Positions 17,796 to 26,928 of a stretch of DNA of 64,000 bases are shown piece after piece. The translations under genes and the position numbers were made by a program. This DNA comes from Bradyrhizobium sp. CCGUVB1N3. GTDB taxonomy: Bacteria > Pseudomonadota > Alphaproteobacteria > Rhizobiales > Xanthobacteraceae. The notes below the pieces were generated by a model. It saw only the letters and a list, made by a program, of their open reading frames with translations. It ran no database searches and had not been told where the DNA came from. How positions within the stretch are numbered: position 1 is the stretch's first letter; the number at the start of each line of letters is the position of its first letter. The stretch covers positions 1,860,001-1,924,000 of the forward strand of contig NZ_JANADR010000001.1 in the NCBI RefSeq assembly GCF_024199925.1, given 5' to 3'.

Positions 17796-18600
17796 TGCCG
17801 CCGCCAACACCTTCGCGTTCGATCATGACGGAGGCTGCGACCTTCTCCGCCGCGCGCTTGCTGCCGCCAATGCCTTCCGCCGACTCCAGCCCCGGCAGAT
17901 CCACGGCGACGCGGAACTGCGGATCGTGATGCGGCCCGGTGCGCTCAACCTCGCGATAAACCGGTGTCGGCAAGCCCTTCCCCTGCGCCCATTCCTGGAG
18001 CACGGTCTTGGGATCGCGCAGCGGCCGCCGCGGCTTGTGCATGCGCTCGGTCCAGTTGCGCTTGACGAACTCGGCCGCGGCCGCATGCCCGCCGTCGAGA
18101 TAGATGGCGCCGATCACGGCTTCGCAGATGTCGCCGAGCACGGATTTGCGCAAGCGGGCGTCGGCGGCGGGGCCGACGCTGCCGAGCTTGATGTCCTCGA
18201 CGAGGCCCAGCAGCTTCGCAACGTCGGCGCAGCTCTCCTTGCGCACGAGTTCGGCGAGCCGCTTCGACAGCTCGCCTTCATCCGCGCTCGGGAAGGCGTG
18301 ATAGAGCATGTCGGAGACGACGAGCCCGAGCACGTGGTCGCCCAGAAATTCCAGCCGCTGGTAGCTGTCGCCGCGCTTGCGTCCCGACTTGAGAGCGGAC
18401 ACGTGCGTGATCGCCTGGATCAGCAGGTTCGGATCGGCAAAATTATGCCCGATGCGCGCCTCGAGCGCCGCGTTCGCGCCCTTGGCCTTGCCGCTCCTCG
18501 CCCGCTTCTTCTTTGCGGGAGCCTTGGGAGCAGCTTCGGCGTCAGGGCTCGCAGCGGCCTCGATCGGTTGGATTGCGATGTCCTTGGCTTCGTCTTTCAT
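17785..18600 (-). CDS. rnc: ribonuclease III
   Basis: 271 residues, longer than the usual 225-235 because of a basic Ala/Lys-rich N-terminal extension of about 40 residues (APAKKKRARSGKAKG). The catalytic signature ERLEFLGDHVLGL carries the metal-binding acidic residues. A second acidic motif is GDICEAVIGAIYLDGG. A double-stranded RNA-binding domain forms the C-terminus. It processes rRNA precursors and other duplex RNA. Its start overlaps the lepB stop (ATGA), so expression is coupled. Confidence 0.95.
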   Translation of the reverse strand: MKDEAKDIAIQPIEAAASPDAEAAPKAPAKKKRARSGKAKGANAALEARIGHNFADPNLLIQAITHVSALKSGRKRGDSYQRLEFLGDHVLGLVVSDMLYHAFPSADEGELSKRLAELVRKESCADVAKLLGLVEDIKLGSVGPAADARLRKSVLGDICEAVIGAIYLDGGHAAAAEFVKRNWTERMHKPRRPLRDPKTVLQEWAQGKGLPTPVYREVERTGPHHDPQFRVAVDLPGLESAEGIGGSKRAAEKVAASVMIEREGVGGGNDG

Positions 18601-19358
18601 CGGACGATTTTGAACATTCGGTTCCAGCGCACCGCCCAGGGCCAGCGCCAGAACATCCAGGCATGCTCGCCTTCGGCGATGGAAAAGAAGATCATCTGGG
18701 CACGGCCGATCAGATTCTCCTGCGGCACGTAGCCCACCGCCGACTGCACGCGGCTGTCGGTCGAGTTGTCACGGTTGTCGCCCATCATGAAGAAGTGGCC
18801 GGCAGGCACCGTGTAGACGTTGGTGTTGTCGTAGAAGCCGTTGTCGACGCAGTCGAGCGTCTCGTAGGTGACGCCGTTCGGCAGCGTCTCCTTCCAGCGC
18901 TTCACCCGTGCGGTAGCGTCCGACGAGCCACAGGGGTCTTCGCCGACGAAGTCGCTCAAGCGTTCGCGCTGCACGGGCACGTCGTTGATGTAGAGCAGCC
19001 CTTCCTTCATCTGGACGCGGTCGCCGGGCAGCCCGATCACGCGCTTGATGTAATCGGTGGTGTCGTCCTTCGGCAGACGGAACACGACGATGTCGCCGCG
19101 GTTCGGGTCCGAGCCGAAGACGCGTCCCGAGAACAGCGGCGGCGAGAACGGGATCGAGTAATGGCTATAGCCGTAGGAATATTTCGACACGAACAGGTAA
19201 TCGCCGACCAGCAGCGTCGCCTTCATCGAGCCGGAGGGGATGTTGAACGGCTGAAACAGGAACGTACGGATCACCAGCGCGATCAGGAGAGCGTGGATGA
19301 CAACCCGGACGGTTTCGCCGAGGCCGCTCTCAGATTTGGTTCCTGAAGTCACGCTCAT
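18597..19358 (-). CDS. lepB: signal peptidase I
   Basis: 253-residue inner-membrane serine protease that removes signal peptides of exported proteins. An N-terminal helix (VIHALLIALVIRTFLF) precedes the nucleophile Ser44 in IPSGSMKATL. The general base is Lys105 in DYIKRVIGLPGDR. The later GDNRDNSTDSR motif (box E) is also intact. It is followed by rnc with a four-base overlap. The 251 bases upstream (19359-19609) separate it from acpS and hold an AT-rich stretch but no clear gene. Confidence 0.95.
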   Translation of the reverse strand: MSVTSGTKSESGLGETVRVVIHALLIALVIRTFLFQPFNIPSGSMKATLLVGDYLFVSKYSYGYSHYSIPFSPPLFSGRVFGSDPNRGDIVVFRLPKDDTTDYIKRVIGLPGDRVQMKEGLLYINDVPVQRERLSDFVGEDPCGSSDATARVKRWKETLPNGVTYETLDCVDNGFYDNTNVYTVPAGHFFMMGDNRDNSTDSRVQSAVGYVPQENLIGRAQMIFFSIAEGEHAWMFWRWPWAVRWNRMFKIVR

Positions 19359-19609
19359 TGCTTTCCCAATTCCGGTCCCGCGGTCACGGAACGCCCGTTC
19401 CCGCGCATAGCCCCGTCGCTTTGCGGCGTAAGGAGATTGTCCTGATTCTGATAGTGAGGGCCAATTCCGGCGTAAAGCCGAATTTGCCCCGGCTGATTTT
19501 GTGCCGGCGAACTTTTAGACGGTTGTCGGCAGCCACGCAATCAAGGGCCGCATCAACAATATGCAAAGAACTGATTTTATTGGATTATTTTAATTTACCG
19601 GCCCGCAGA

Positions 19610-20029
19610 TCAAGGTTTTGACAGCGGCACGGCTGAAATGATGACGAAGGCCTGGGCGAGCGGCCAGTCGTCGGTGATCGACAGGTCGATCCGCGGCTCG
19701 AAGCCCTCCGGCGTCAGCGCCTTCAGCCGGGCCAGCGCCCCGCCGGTCAGTTGCATGGTCGGCCGCCCCCCGGGCAGGTTGACCACCCCCATGTCGCGCC
19801 ACCAGACGCCGCGCCGGATGCCGGTCCCGAGCGCCTTGGAGCAGGCCTCCTTGGCGGCGAACCGTTTGGCATAGGTCGCCACCACCATTTTCTCGTTCTT
19901 GGCGCGGCGCTCCGCCTTGGCGCGCTCGGCCTCGGTGAAGATGCGGTCGAGGAAGCGCTCGCCATGGCGCTCGATCACCTTGGCGACGCGGGTGATGTCG
20001 ATCAGGTCGGAGCCGATGCCGATGATCAT
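19610..20029 (-). CDS. acpS: holo-[acyl-carrier-protein] synthase
   Basis: 139 residues. It transfers 4'-phosphopantetheine from CoA to ACP to start fatty acid synthesis. The AcpS signatures are [15 protein letters not shown] at the N-terminus (metal-binding Asp) and [19 protein letters not shown] 20029 overlaps the pdxJ stop codon by four bases. The longer frame to 20251 lies inside pdxJ and is not real. The pdxJ-acpS-lepB-rnc-era order is conserved in Proteobacteria. Confidence 0.94.
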   Translation of the reverse strand: MIIGIGSDLIDITRVAKVIERHGERFLDRIFTEAERAKAERRAKNEKMVVATYAKRFAAKEACSKALGTGIRRGVWWRDMGVVNLPGGRPTMQLTGGALARLKALTPEGFEPRIDLSITDDWPLAQAFVIISAVPLSKP

Positions 20030-20790
20030 GCCTTGCTCCGGCCGCGGTCCATCGCGGCGCGCATGCTGCGCACCGTCTCGGCAAGGCCGACGAACAACGC
20101 CTCGCCGATCATGTAGTAGCCGATGTTCAACTCGACGATCTCCGGAAGCGCGGAGATCTTCTCCGCCGTCGCATAGTCGAGCCCATGGCCGGCATGGACC
20201 TCGAGGCCCGCGGCGCGCGCCAGCCTGGCGCCGGCCACGATGCGCTGCCATTCGGCCTCGGCCTTGTCAGTGTGTCCGTCGACCACGGCGTCGCACCACG
20301 CACCGGTATGGATCTCGATCACGGGCGCGCGCAGTCGCGCCGCCATCTCGATCTGCTTGGGATCGGCGGCGATGAACAGCGACACGCGGATGCCGGCGTC
20401 GTTCAGCCGGGCGATGAACGGTGCCAGCGCATTGTGCTGTCCGACCACATCGAGCCCGCCTTCGGTCGTCACCTCCTGGCGGCGCTCCGGCACCAGGCAA
20501 ACCGCATGCGGCTTGGTGGCAAGCGAGATGCGCATCATGTCGTCGGTCGCCGCCATCTCGAAATTGAGCGGCTTCGAGATTTCCGCCTTCAGCCGCGCCA
20601 TGTCCTCGTCGCGGATATGCCGGCGGTCTTCGCGCAAGTGTGCGGTGATGCCGTCGGCGCCGGCCTCGATCACCAGCAAAGCGGCGCGCACCGGATCGGG
20701 ATTGCGGCCGCCCCGCGCGTTACGCAGGGTCGCGACATGGTCGACATTGACGCCGAGGCGAAGCGGAGGAACGGGCATGGCGAGGCTCAC
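20026..20790 (-). CDS. pdxJ: pyridoxine 5'-phosphate synthase
   Basis: 254-residue TIM barrel that condenses 1-deoxyxylulose 5-phosphate with 3-amino-2-oxopropyl phosphate in the DXP-dependent vitamin B6 pathway. Signatures: [17 protein letters not shown] with the active-site His, HLREDRRHI, and the C-terminal [14 protein letters not shown] with a phosphate-binding region. The start at 20790 gives [16 protein letters not shown] 20778 (MPVPP) is an alternative. It lies 27 bases downstream of rsh and is coupled to acpS. Confidence 0.95.
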   Translation of the reverse strand: MSLAMPVPPLRLGVNVDHVATLRNARGGRNPDPVRAALLVIEAGADGITAHLREDRRHIRDEDMARLKAEISKPLNFEMAATDDMMRISLATKPHAVCLVPERRQEVTTEGGLDVVGQHNALAPFIARLNDAGIRVSLFIAADPKQIEMAARLRAPVIEIHTGAWCDAVVDGHTDKAEAEWQRIVAGARLARAAGLEVHAGHGLDYATAEKISALPEIVELNIGYYMIGEALFVGLAETVRSMRAAMDRGRSKA

Positions 20791-20817
20791 GTAGTCGGAG
20801 GGACAGGCAAACTCAGC

Positions 20818-23103
20818 CTATCCATTAACACGTTCGACGCGCGCGACGACCGCCTTCGCGCGCAACTGGGCTATGATCGCGCTCAGGTGCTTCAGGTCAT
20901 AGACCTCGAGATCGATGGTCGTCTCGGTGAAGTCCGGCGAGCGGCGCTGCATGCTGATATTGTCGATGTTGCCGTCGTGCTCGGCGATCACGGTCGCGAT
21001 CTGCGCAAGCGCGCCGGGCTCGTTGACGTTCTCGACCTTGATGCGGGCCGGGAAGCGCTGCGGAGTGGTGTCCTCGATGTCCCAGCGCACGTCGAGCCAG
21101 CGCTCCGGCTCCTCCTCGAAATCCTTCAAGGCCGGCGCCTGGATCGGATAGATGGTGATGCCCTCGCCCGGCGTGACGATACCGACGATGCGGTCGCCCG
21201 GCACGGCGCCGCCGTTCGGCGCGAACTTCACCGGCAGGTCGGAATTGATGCCGCGGATCGGGATTGCGGTCGGGGGGCGCGGCGTCCCCGGCACCACGGT
21301 CTCCTTGAGCTTGGCAGCCAGCCCCTTCTTGGCGTAGCGCCCAACCCGCTCTTCCTTGTAGTCGGGATACATGGCCCGCGCGACGTCAGAGGCCTTGATC
21401 TCGCCCCGGCCGACTGCCGCCATCACGTCCTCGATCGAGGAGCGGGCAAGCCGCGGCAGCGCGCCCTTCAGCTTGTCGTCGGCGTAGTCGATCTTGGCGC
21501 GCTCGAACAAGCGCTCGACGATACGCCGGCCGAGGCCGGCATATTGGTCGCGGACTGCGGTGCGTGTGGCGCGCCGGATCGCCGCGCGCGCCTTGCCGGT
21601 GACGGCAAGCGATTCCCAGGCCGACGGCGGCGCCGACTGCGCCTCCGAGGTCAGGACCTCGACCTCGTCGCCGTTCTGAAGCTCGGAGGACAGCGGCGCG
21701 AACTTGCCGTTGATCTTGCAGCCCACCGCGCTGTTGCCGACGTCGGTGTGCACCGCATAGGCGAAGTCGACCACATTAGCATGGCGCGGCAGCGCGATCA
21801 GCTTGCCCTTAGGGGTGAAGCAGAACACCTGGTCGTGGAACAATTCGAGCTTGGTGTGCTCGAGGAATTCCTCGGGATTGGTGCTCTCGGAAAGAATTCC
21901 AACGGTGTGGCGCAGCCACGCAAACGCATTGGACTCGCGCTTCAGGAACTCCGTCGGCGAGCCGGCGCCCTCCTTGTAGAAGACGTGCGCGGCGATGCCG
22001 CGCTCGGCGATCTGGTCCATCTCCTCGGTGCGGATCTGGAGCTCGACGCGCTGGTTGCCGGGGCCGATCACCGTGGTGTGGATCGAGCGGTAGTCGTTCT
22101 GCTTGGGCGTCGAGATGTAGTCCTTGAAGCGGCCAGGCACGACCGGCCAGGTCGTGTGGACGATGCCGAGCGCGCGGTAGCAGGCCTCGACATCGTTGAC
22201 CACGACACGGAAGCCGAAGATGTCGGACAACTGCTCGAAGCCGACCGACTTACGCTCCATCTTGGTCCAGATCGAGAACGGCTTCTTGCGGCGGCCGTAA
22301 ACGCGCGCACCGAGGCCCCTGTGGCGCAGATTGTTGGAGAGCTGAGCCTCGATCTCGCCGATCAAATTGCGGTTGCGCTCGGCCAGCGCATCGAGCCGCT
22401 GCATCACCACGTTGTAGGCTTCGGGATCGAGTGTGCGGAAGGACAGGTCCTCCAGCTCCTCACGCATCTCCTGCATACCCATGCGGCCAGCGAGCGGCGC
22501 GTAGATGTCGAGCGTCTCCTCGGCGATCCGGCGGCGCGATGCCGGCGGCACGAATTCCAGAGTGCGCATGTTGTGCAGGCGGTCGGCGAGCTTGACCAGA
22601 AGGACGCGGACGTCGTCGGCGATCGCCAGCAGGAGCTTGCGCAGGTTCTCGGCCTGCTTGGCCTCGCGCGACACCAGCTCCAGCCGCTTCAGCTTGGTCA
22701 GGCCCTCGACTAGCGCGCCGATCTCGGGGCCGAAGATCTGGTCGATCTCGGCGCGGGTCGCCTCGGTGTCCTCGATCGTGTCGTGCAATAGCGCCGCGAC
22801 GATGGTGGCGTCGTCGAGCTTCAGGTCGGTGAGGATCGCCGCCACTTCGAGCGGATGGGAGAAGTATGGGTCGCCCGAGGCACGGGTCTGCGAACCGTGC
22901 GCCTTCATGGCGTAAACATAAGCGCGGTTCAGCAGGTCTTCGTTGGTGTTGGGGTTATAGGACCTGACGCGCTCGACGAGGTCATATTGCCTCATCATGC
23001 GCGCCCGCGGCTTTGAGGGCCGCGCCGCCGGCGCAGTCGGGGCCACGGCGACCGATTCGGTCGCGGCCTCCATCTGCGTAAATTTGCGACGCCGATACAC
23101 CAT
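20818..23103 (-). CDS. rsh: bifunctional (p)ppGpp synthetase/hydrolase
   Basis: 761-residue RelA/SpoT homologue controlling the stringent response. The hydrolase HD domain is intact (LLHDTIEDTEAT). The synthetase domain carries RFKDYISTPKQNDYRSIHT, the RxKD form typical of bifunctional enzymes. TGS (HANVVDFAYAVHTDVG) and C-terminal ACT (EPGALAQIATVIAEHDGNI) regulatory domains follow. It is the single long Rsh expected in Rhizobiales. It is transcribed from downstream of the rpoZ terminator and followed by pdxJ. ATG 23103 gives MVYRRRKFTQMEAATES. Confidence 0.95.
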   Translation of the reverse strand: MVYRRRKFTQMEAATESVAVAPTAPAARPSKPRARMMRQYDLVERVRSYNPNTNEDLLNRAYVYAMKAHGSQTRASGDPYFSHPLEVAAILTDLKLDDATIVAALLHDTIEDTEATRAEIDQIFGPEIGALVEGLTKLKRLELVSREAKQAENLRKLLLAIADDVRVLLVKLADRLHNMRTLEFVPPASRRRIAEETLDIYAPLAGRMGMQEMREELEDLSFRTLDPEAYNVVMQRLDALAERNRNLIGEIEAQLSNNLRHRGLGARVYGRRKKPFSIWTKMERKSVGFEQLSDIFGFRVVVNDVEACYRALGIVHTTWPVVPGRFKDYISTPKQNDYRSIHTTVIGPGNQRVELQIRTEEMDQIAERGIAAHVFYKEGAGSPTEFLKRESNAFAWLRHTVGILSESTNPEEFLEHTKLELFHDQVFCFTPKGKLIALPRHANVVDFAYAVHTDVGNSAVGCKINGKFAPLSSELQNGDEVEVLTSEAQSAPPSAWESLAVTGKARAAIRRATRTAVRDQYAGLGRRIVERLFERAKIDYADDKLKGALPRLARSSIEDVMAAVGRGEIKASDVARAMYPDYKEERVGRYAKKGLAAKLKETVVPGTPRPPTAIPIRGINSDLPVKFAPNGGAVPGDRIVGIVTPGEGITIYPIQAPALKDFEEEPERWLDVRWDIEDTTPQRFPARIKVENVNEPGALAQIATVIAEHDGNIDNISMQRRSPDFTETTIDLEVYDLKHLSAIIAQLRAKAVVARVERVNG

Positions 23104-23257
23104 CTCTGCCCGCGTCTTCCTGCCTTCAAACGAACCAGGAACTGGCCCGTTGTATACATCCTAACGCCGATCGTGCGCGTGTCCGACACTATCGGAAACG
23201 GCGCTCGCTAGCGCGCTATGCCGGCGCTATGGTAACCACGAAAAGGTCAACAAAAGC

Positions 23258-23285
23258 AAAGGCCCGAACGCGGGTTCGGGCCTTT
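23258..23285 (-). terminator. intrinsic terminator of rpoZ
   Basis: A perfect 12-base-pair stem: AAAGGCCCGAAC (23258-23269), loop GCGG, GTTCGGGCCTTT (23274-23285). Read on the minus strand it is followed by a T-rich run (TTTGCTTTTGTT). It lies 38 bases beyond the rpoZ stop and upstream of rsh. This suggests rsh has its own promoter in 23104-23257. Confidence 0.85.
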
Positions 23286-23323
23286 GATGAAATCAAAATT
23301 TCGTCGGCGCGGCGCAAGGACGA

Positions 23324-23716
23324 TTACTCGTCCTCCTCGGGCTGCTCCTCCGGCGGCGCGAGGCCCTCAAGGCCCTTCAGGAGCTCCTCTTCCGTCATGC
23401 GTTCGACAGCGACCTCGGTATCGTCGGCATCGACGCTGGCGCCAGCGGAACCGATCAAGGGCACGGTATCGGGCTCAGGCTCATCCACCTCGACGAATTT
23501 CTGGAGGGAGTGGACGAGCTCCTCGCGCAGATCCTCCGGCGAAATGGTCTGGTCGGCAATTTCGCGCAAAGAAACAACTGGGTTCTTGTCGTTATCGCGG
23601 TCAACCGTTAGTTGTGAACCGGATGAAATCATGCGGGCGCGGTGGGCGGCCAGCAGGACGAGGTCAAACCGGTTGTCGACCTTGTCGATACAATCTTCTA
23701 CGGTGACGCGAGCCAT
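23324..23716 (-). CDS. rpoZ: RNA polymerase omega subunit
   Basis: 130 residues. The N-terminal part [20 protein letters not shown] and [12 protein letters not shown] are the conserved omega signatures. The C-terminus is a long acidic tail (EEQPEEDE) common in alphaproteobacteria. It helps assemble beta' and mediates the ppGpp response, which fits its place upstream of rsh. The 326 bases upstream (23717-24042) hold the divergent promoters for rpoZ and the NYN gene. No further gene was seen there. Confidence 0.95.
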   Translation of the reverse strand: MARVTVEDCIDKVDNRFDLVLLAAHRARMISSGSQLTVDRDNDKNPVVSLREIADQTISPEDLREELVHSLQKFVEVDEPEPDTVPLIGSAGASVDADDTEVAVERMTEEELLKGLEGLAPPEEQPEEDE

Positions 23717-24042
23717 TAGACTGTCGCTCCGCTCTAGGGTGGGTCAAAACATGTGGATGATGTGGGCTAGTTATAGAGGCCGGGGCGGTTTCGCAAGATC
23801 ATTTTGTGATTTGGCCTCGCCAAACGCCTTTGATAACCCCACATTGGGGCTAGAATCGGCGTTTCCCGGGTCGCCAAGGAGGGCGGTACCGGACGGGCCG
23901 ACCGCCATAACTATACCTTGGTTTGCCCCGAGTTCTCCGGATTTACTGCTACGACGGGTTTTGGCAGCCTCTTGATCTGCGCGGATTGCTGCCGTCGCGC
24001 CAACAATAAACGATTGAACACGAACATTACGCGAGCAACTGA

Positions 24043-24687
24043 ATGTCACCTTCTCCAACCAACAAGATCGCGCTCTTCATCGATGGGGCCAATCTGTACG
24101 CGACGGCAAAAACGCTGGGTTTCGATATCGATTACAAGCGCCTGCTGAAGGAATTTCAGAGCCGCGGGACGCTTCTACGCGCCTTTTACTACACCGCCAT
24201 CATCGAGGATCAGGAATACTCCTCGATACGTCCCCTGATCGACTGGCTCGACTACAACGGCTACACCGTCGTCACCAAGGCCACGAAAGAATTCATCGAC
24301 GCCAGCGGCCGCCGCAAGGTCAAGGGCAACATGGATATCGAGCTCGCGGTGGACGCCATGGAGCTCGCCGAGCACATCGACCAGATGGTGCTGTTCTCCG
24401 GTGACGGCGATTTCCGATCTTTGGTCGAGGCCGTGCAGCGCCGCGGCGTGCGCGTCACCGTCATCTCCACCATCGCCAGCCAGCCACCGATGATCGCCGA
24501 CGAGCTGCGCCGCCAGGCGGACGTCTTCACCGACCTCGTCGAGCTTCAGTCCAAGCTTGGTCGCGACCCGTCCGAACGCCCGGCTCCGCGCGAGCGGGGC
24601 GATCGCGAAGCACGTCATCACGCCCCGCAGTTCCTCCAGCGCGCGACCACGATGGCGCCGAGGGGCGATGACGACTTCGACGAGTGA
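24043..24687 (+). CDS. NYN domain (LabA/DUF88-like) nuclease family protein
   Basis: 214 residues. The PIN-like NYN fold shows its acidic positions: Asp14 in ALFIDGANLYA, acidic residues in KGNMDIELAVDAM, and LFSGDGDFRSLV. Proteins of this family are predicted RNases. The C-terminal 40 residues are charged and disordered (PRERGDREARHH). The start ATG 24043 gives MSPSPTNKIALFIDG. The end overlaps the start of the uracil-DNA glycosylase gene by 20 bases. Its cellular target is not known. Confidence 0.88.
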   Translation: MSPSPTNKIALFIDGANLYATAKTLGFDIDYKRLLKEFQSRGTLLRAFYYTAIIEDQEYSSIRPLIDWLDYNGYTVVTKATKEFIDASGRRKVKGNMDIELAVDAMELAEHIDQMVLFSGDGDFRSLVEAVQRRGVRVTVISTIASQPPMIADELRRQADVFTDLVELQSKLGRDPSERPAPRERGDREARHHAPQFLQRATTMAPRGDDDFDE

Positions 24688-25342
24688 AGCGACCCGGTTA
24701 AGCCGCGAGGCCCCCACCGTCGTACCCGACCGTGACTGTCCACTCTGTCCGCGCTTGGTCGCCTTTCGCGAGGCGAACCGGGCGCGTGAGCCGTCTTGGC
24801 ACAACGCGCCGGTTGCTCCCTTTGGCGACATCAAGGCGCGCCTTCTGATCGTCGGTCTCGCACCCGGGATGCAGGGCGCGAACCGCACGGGTCGCCCGTT
24901 CACGGGCGACTATGCCGGCGACCTGCTCTACGCAACGCTGATCGAATTCGGGTTTGCCAAGGGGACCTATCGGGCGCGGCCCGACGACGGCCTGAAGCTG
25001 GTCGACTGCCGGATCGCCAATGCAGTGCATTGCGTGCCGCCACAGAACAAGCCGCTGCCGGCAGAAATCAACACCTGCCGCCCCTTCCTCGCCGCGAACC
25101 TCGAGACGATGCCGAACCTGCGCGCCATCGTCGCGCTGGGGCGGATTGCGCATGATACCGTGCTCAAGCCGCTGGGCCTGAAGGGCGCGCAAGCGCCGTT
25201 CGGTCACGGCGCGGTGCACCAGGCGGGCGCGCTCCGGCTGTACGACAGCTATCATTGCTCCCGCTACAACACGAACACCGGCGTGCTGACGCCGGCGATG
25301 TTCCGCAAGGTCTTTGCGAAGGTGAAGGCGGACTTAGATTAG
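24668..25342 (+). CDS. uracil-DNA glycosylase, family 5 (UDGb) type
   Basis: 224 residues. It removes uracil or related damaged bases from DNA. Motif A reads GLAPGMQGANRTGRPFTGD, matching the family 5 pattern, which lacks the catalytic Asp/Asn of family 1. Motif 2 is YHCSRYNTNTG. Four cysteines (DCPLC near the N-terminus, then VHCVPP and NTCRPF) fit an iron-sulfur cluster. I chose ATG 24668, inside the end of the NYN gene, because MTTSTSEATRLSREAP leads into the cysteine motif. It converges on the peroxiredoxin gene with a four-base overlap. Confidence 0.85.
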   Translation: MTTSTSEATRLSREAPTVVPDRDCPLCPRLVAFREANRAREPSWHNAPVAPFGDIKARLLIVGLAPGMQGANRTGRPFTGDYAGDLLYATLIEFGFAKGTYRARPDDGLKLVDCRIANAVHCVPPQNKPLPAEINTCRPFLAANLETMPNLRAIVALGRIAHDTVLKPLGLKGAQAPFGHGAVHQAGALRLYDSYHCSRYNTNTGVLTPAMFRKVFAKVKADLD

Positions 25343-25920
25343 GTCCTCGCCGGATTGGCCTTCAGCCAGTCCAGCACGTCGGCGGCGTTCCGATCGGGCG
25401 GGAACACCGGATAGAATACGTGCGTGACTTTCGCGTCGTCGATGATCAGCGCGAGCCGCTTGATCAGCGTCAGCCCGGCAATCTCCATCGTCGGCAGATT
25501 GAGCACGCGGGTCAGCGCGAGCTTCTCGTCTGACAGCACCGGGAACGGCAGATGCAGCCGCGAGGCCATCTCGGTCTGGTAGTCGTTACTCTGGGTCGAG
25601 AGGCCGAACACATGGGACGCGCCGGCTGCCTTCAGCTCGGCGAAGAGATCGCGGAACGCGCAGGTCTGCGGCGTGCAGCCGCGCGCGCCTGGGATCATGT
25701 CCCAGTCGTCGACCAGCGCGATCTTGCCGGGCTCGCCGGTGCGTGGATAGCCGAACACCACGGTGCGGCCGCTGAGCGCCGATAGCGTCACTGACGTATC
25801 GTCGGTCGCGCGCAGGCTCACCGGCGGAACTATCATCCCTTTCAGATGCGCCGCGCCGCCATCGTCTGTCGGCGCCGGGATCTTGCTCCAGTCGACCTCT
25901 AGCAGGTTTCGCTGGTTCAT
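25339..25920 (-). CDS. peroxiredoxin, PrxQ/BCP-like with CxxxxC
   Basis: 193 residues. The redoxin fold carries the peroxidatic Cys in GCTPQTCAFRD, with a second Cys five residues later as in PrxQ enzymes. The nearby GLSTQSNDYQTEMASRLHLPFPVLSD segment is typical. It reduces hydroperoxides with thioredoxin as the likely donor. An N-terminal extension of about 60 residues precedes the active site. Start ATG 25920 gives MNQRNLLEVDWSKIP. It is downstream of smpB by four bases and so probably cotranscribed. Confidence 0.85.
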   Translation of the reverse strand: MNQRNLLEVDWSKIPAPTDDGGAAHLKGMIVPPVSLRATDDTSVTLSALSGRTVVFGYPRTGEPGKIALVDDWDMIPGARGCTPQTCAFRDLFAELKAAGASHVFGLSTQSNDYQTEMASRLHLPFPVLSDEKLALTRVLNLPTMEIAGLTLIKRLALIIDDAKVTHVFYPVFPPDRNAADVLDWLKANPART

Positions 25921-25924
25921 CGCC

Positions 25925-26398
25925 TCATCCCCTCGCCCGCATCAGCCGGCCCTTCTCCCGGCCCCAGTCGCGCTTCTTCTCGGATTCGCGCTTGTCGTGC
26001 AGCTTCTTGCCCTTGGCGACCGCCAACTGCAATTTCGCCCGCCCGCGCTCGTTGAAGTAAAGCTTGAGCGGGATCAGCGTCATGCCCTCGCGGTCGACCG
26101 CGCCGATCAGCTTGTTGATCTGCCGGCGGTGGAGCAGCAGCTTTCGCGGCCGCTTGGGCTCGTGGTTGAAGCGGTTGCCCTGGAGATATTCGGGAATGGT
26201 GGCGTTGATCAGCCAGATCTCGCCGTCCTTCGAATCGGCGTAGGATTCCGCGATCGTGCTCTTGCCGTTGCGGATCGATTTGACCTCGGTGCCGGTCAGT
26301 GCAATGCCCGCCTCGACCGTATCCTCGATGGCGTAATTGAAACGGGCCTTGCGATTTTCCGCCATGACCTTGATCGGGCGTTCGTTCTTGTCGGCCAT
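25925..26398 (-). CDS. smpB: SsrA-binding protein
   Basis: 157 residues. SmpB binds tmRNA and brings it to stalled ribosomes for trans-translation. Signatures: [33 protein letters not shown], and the basic C-terminal tail [18 protein letters not shown]. The tmRNA gene itself was not found in this window. Length is normal. The gene begins 59 bases after mscL ends, in the same direction. Confidence 0.95.
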   Translation of the reverse strand: MADKNERPIKVMAENRKARFNYAIEDTVEAGIALTGTEVKSIRNGKSTIAESYADSKDGEIWLINATIPEYLQGNRFNHEPKRPRKLLLHRRQINKLIGAVDREGMTLIPLKLYFNERGRAKLQLAVAKGKKLHDKRESEKKRDWGREKGRLMRARG

Positions 26399-26457
26399 GG
26401 AAAATAAACCTGATCGAGATACGCGCAGACGCTAACAGTTTGGACGAAGCGTGCGCG

Positions 26458-26901
26458 TCAAGACTTCTTGAGGAGATCGCGGATCTCGGTCAGCAGCTCG
26501 ACCTCGGCCGAAGGCTTCGGCGGAGCGGCGGGCGCCGCCTCCTCCTTGCGCTTCAGCTTGTTCATGGCGCGGATCACCAGGAACAGCACGAAGGCAATGA
26601 TGATGAAGTTGATCGTCAGCGTGAGGAAGCTACCCCAAGCCAAGACGGCCCCCTGCTTTTTCGCGTCCGCAAGAACGCTGGCGGTGACCTTGCTCGACAG
26701 CGGCGTAAAGTAATTCGAGAAGTCGAGTCCCCCGGTGGCCGCGCCGATGATCGGCATGATCACGTCGCCGACCAGCGAGTTCACGATGGCGCCGAAGGCC
26801 GCGCCGATGATGACGCCGACCGCGAGATCGACGACGTTGCCCTTCATGGCAAACTCGCGGAACTCCTGGAGCATCTGCATGCCCTTTTCCTCGACGCTCA
26901 T
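26458..26901 (-). CDS. mscL: large-conductance mechanosensitive channel
   Basis: 147 residues. The two transmembrane helices are visible: [20 protein letters not shown] with the pore-lining small residues, and [23 protein letters not shown] cytoplasmic helix ends the protein ([10 protein letters not shown]). The homopentamer opens under membrane tension at hypo-osmotic shock. It is transcribed in the same direction as dapA, which lies just upstream. Confidence 0.96.
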   Translation of the reverse strand: MSVEEKGMQMLQEFREFAMKGNVVDLAVGVIIGAAFGAIVNSLVGDVIMPIIGAATGGLDFSNYFTPLSSKVTASVLADAKKQGAVLAWGSFLTLTINFIIIAFVLFLVIRAMNKLKRKEEAAPAAPPKPSAEVELLTEIRDLLKKS

Positions 26902-26928
26902 GAACCAGTCCCCCCGGGAACGTTGACG

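Noticed and set aside
20185..22713. Long plus-strand open frame of 842 codons
   Set aside because: Antisense to pdxJ and rsh, which have complete domain signatures on the other strand.
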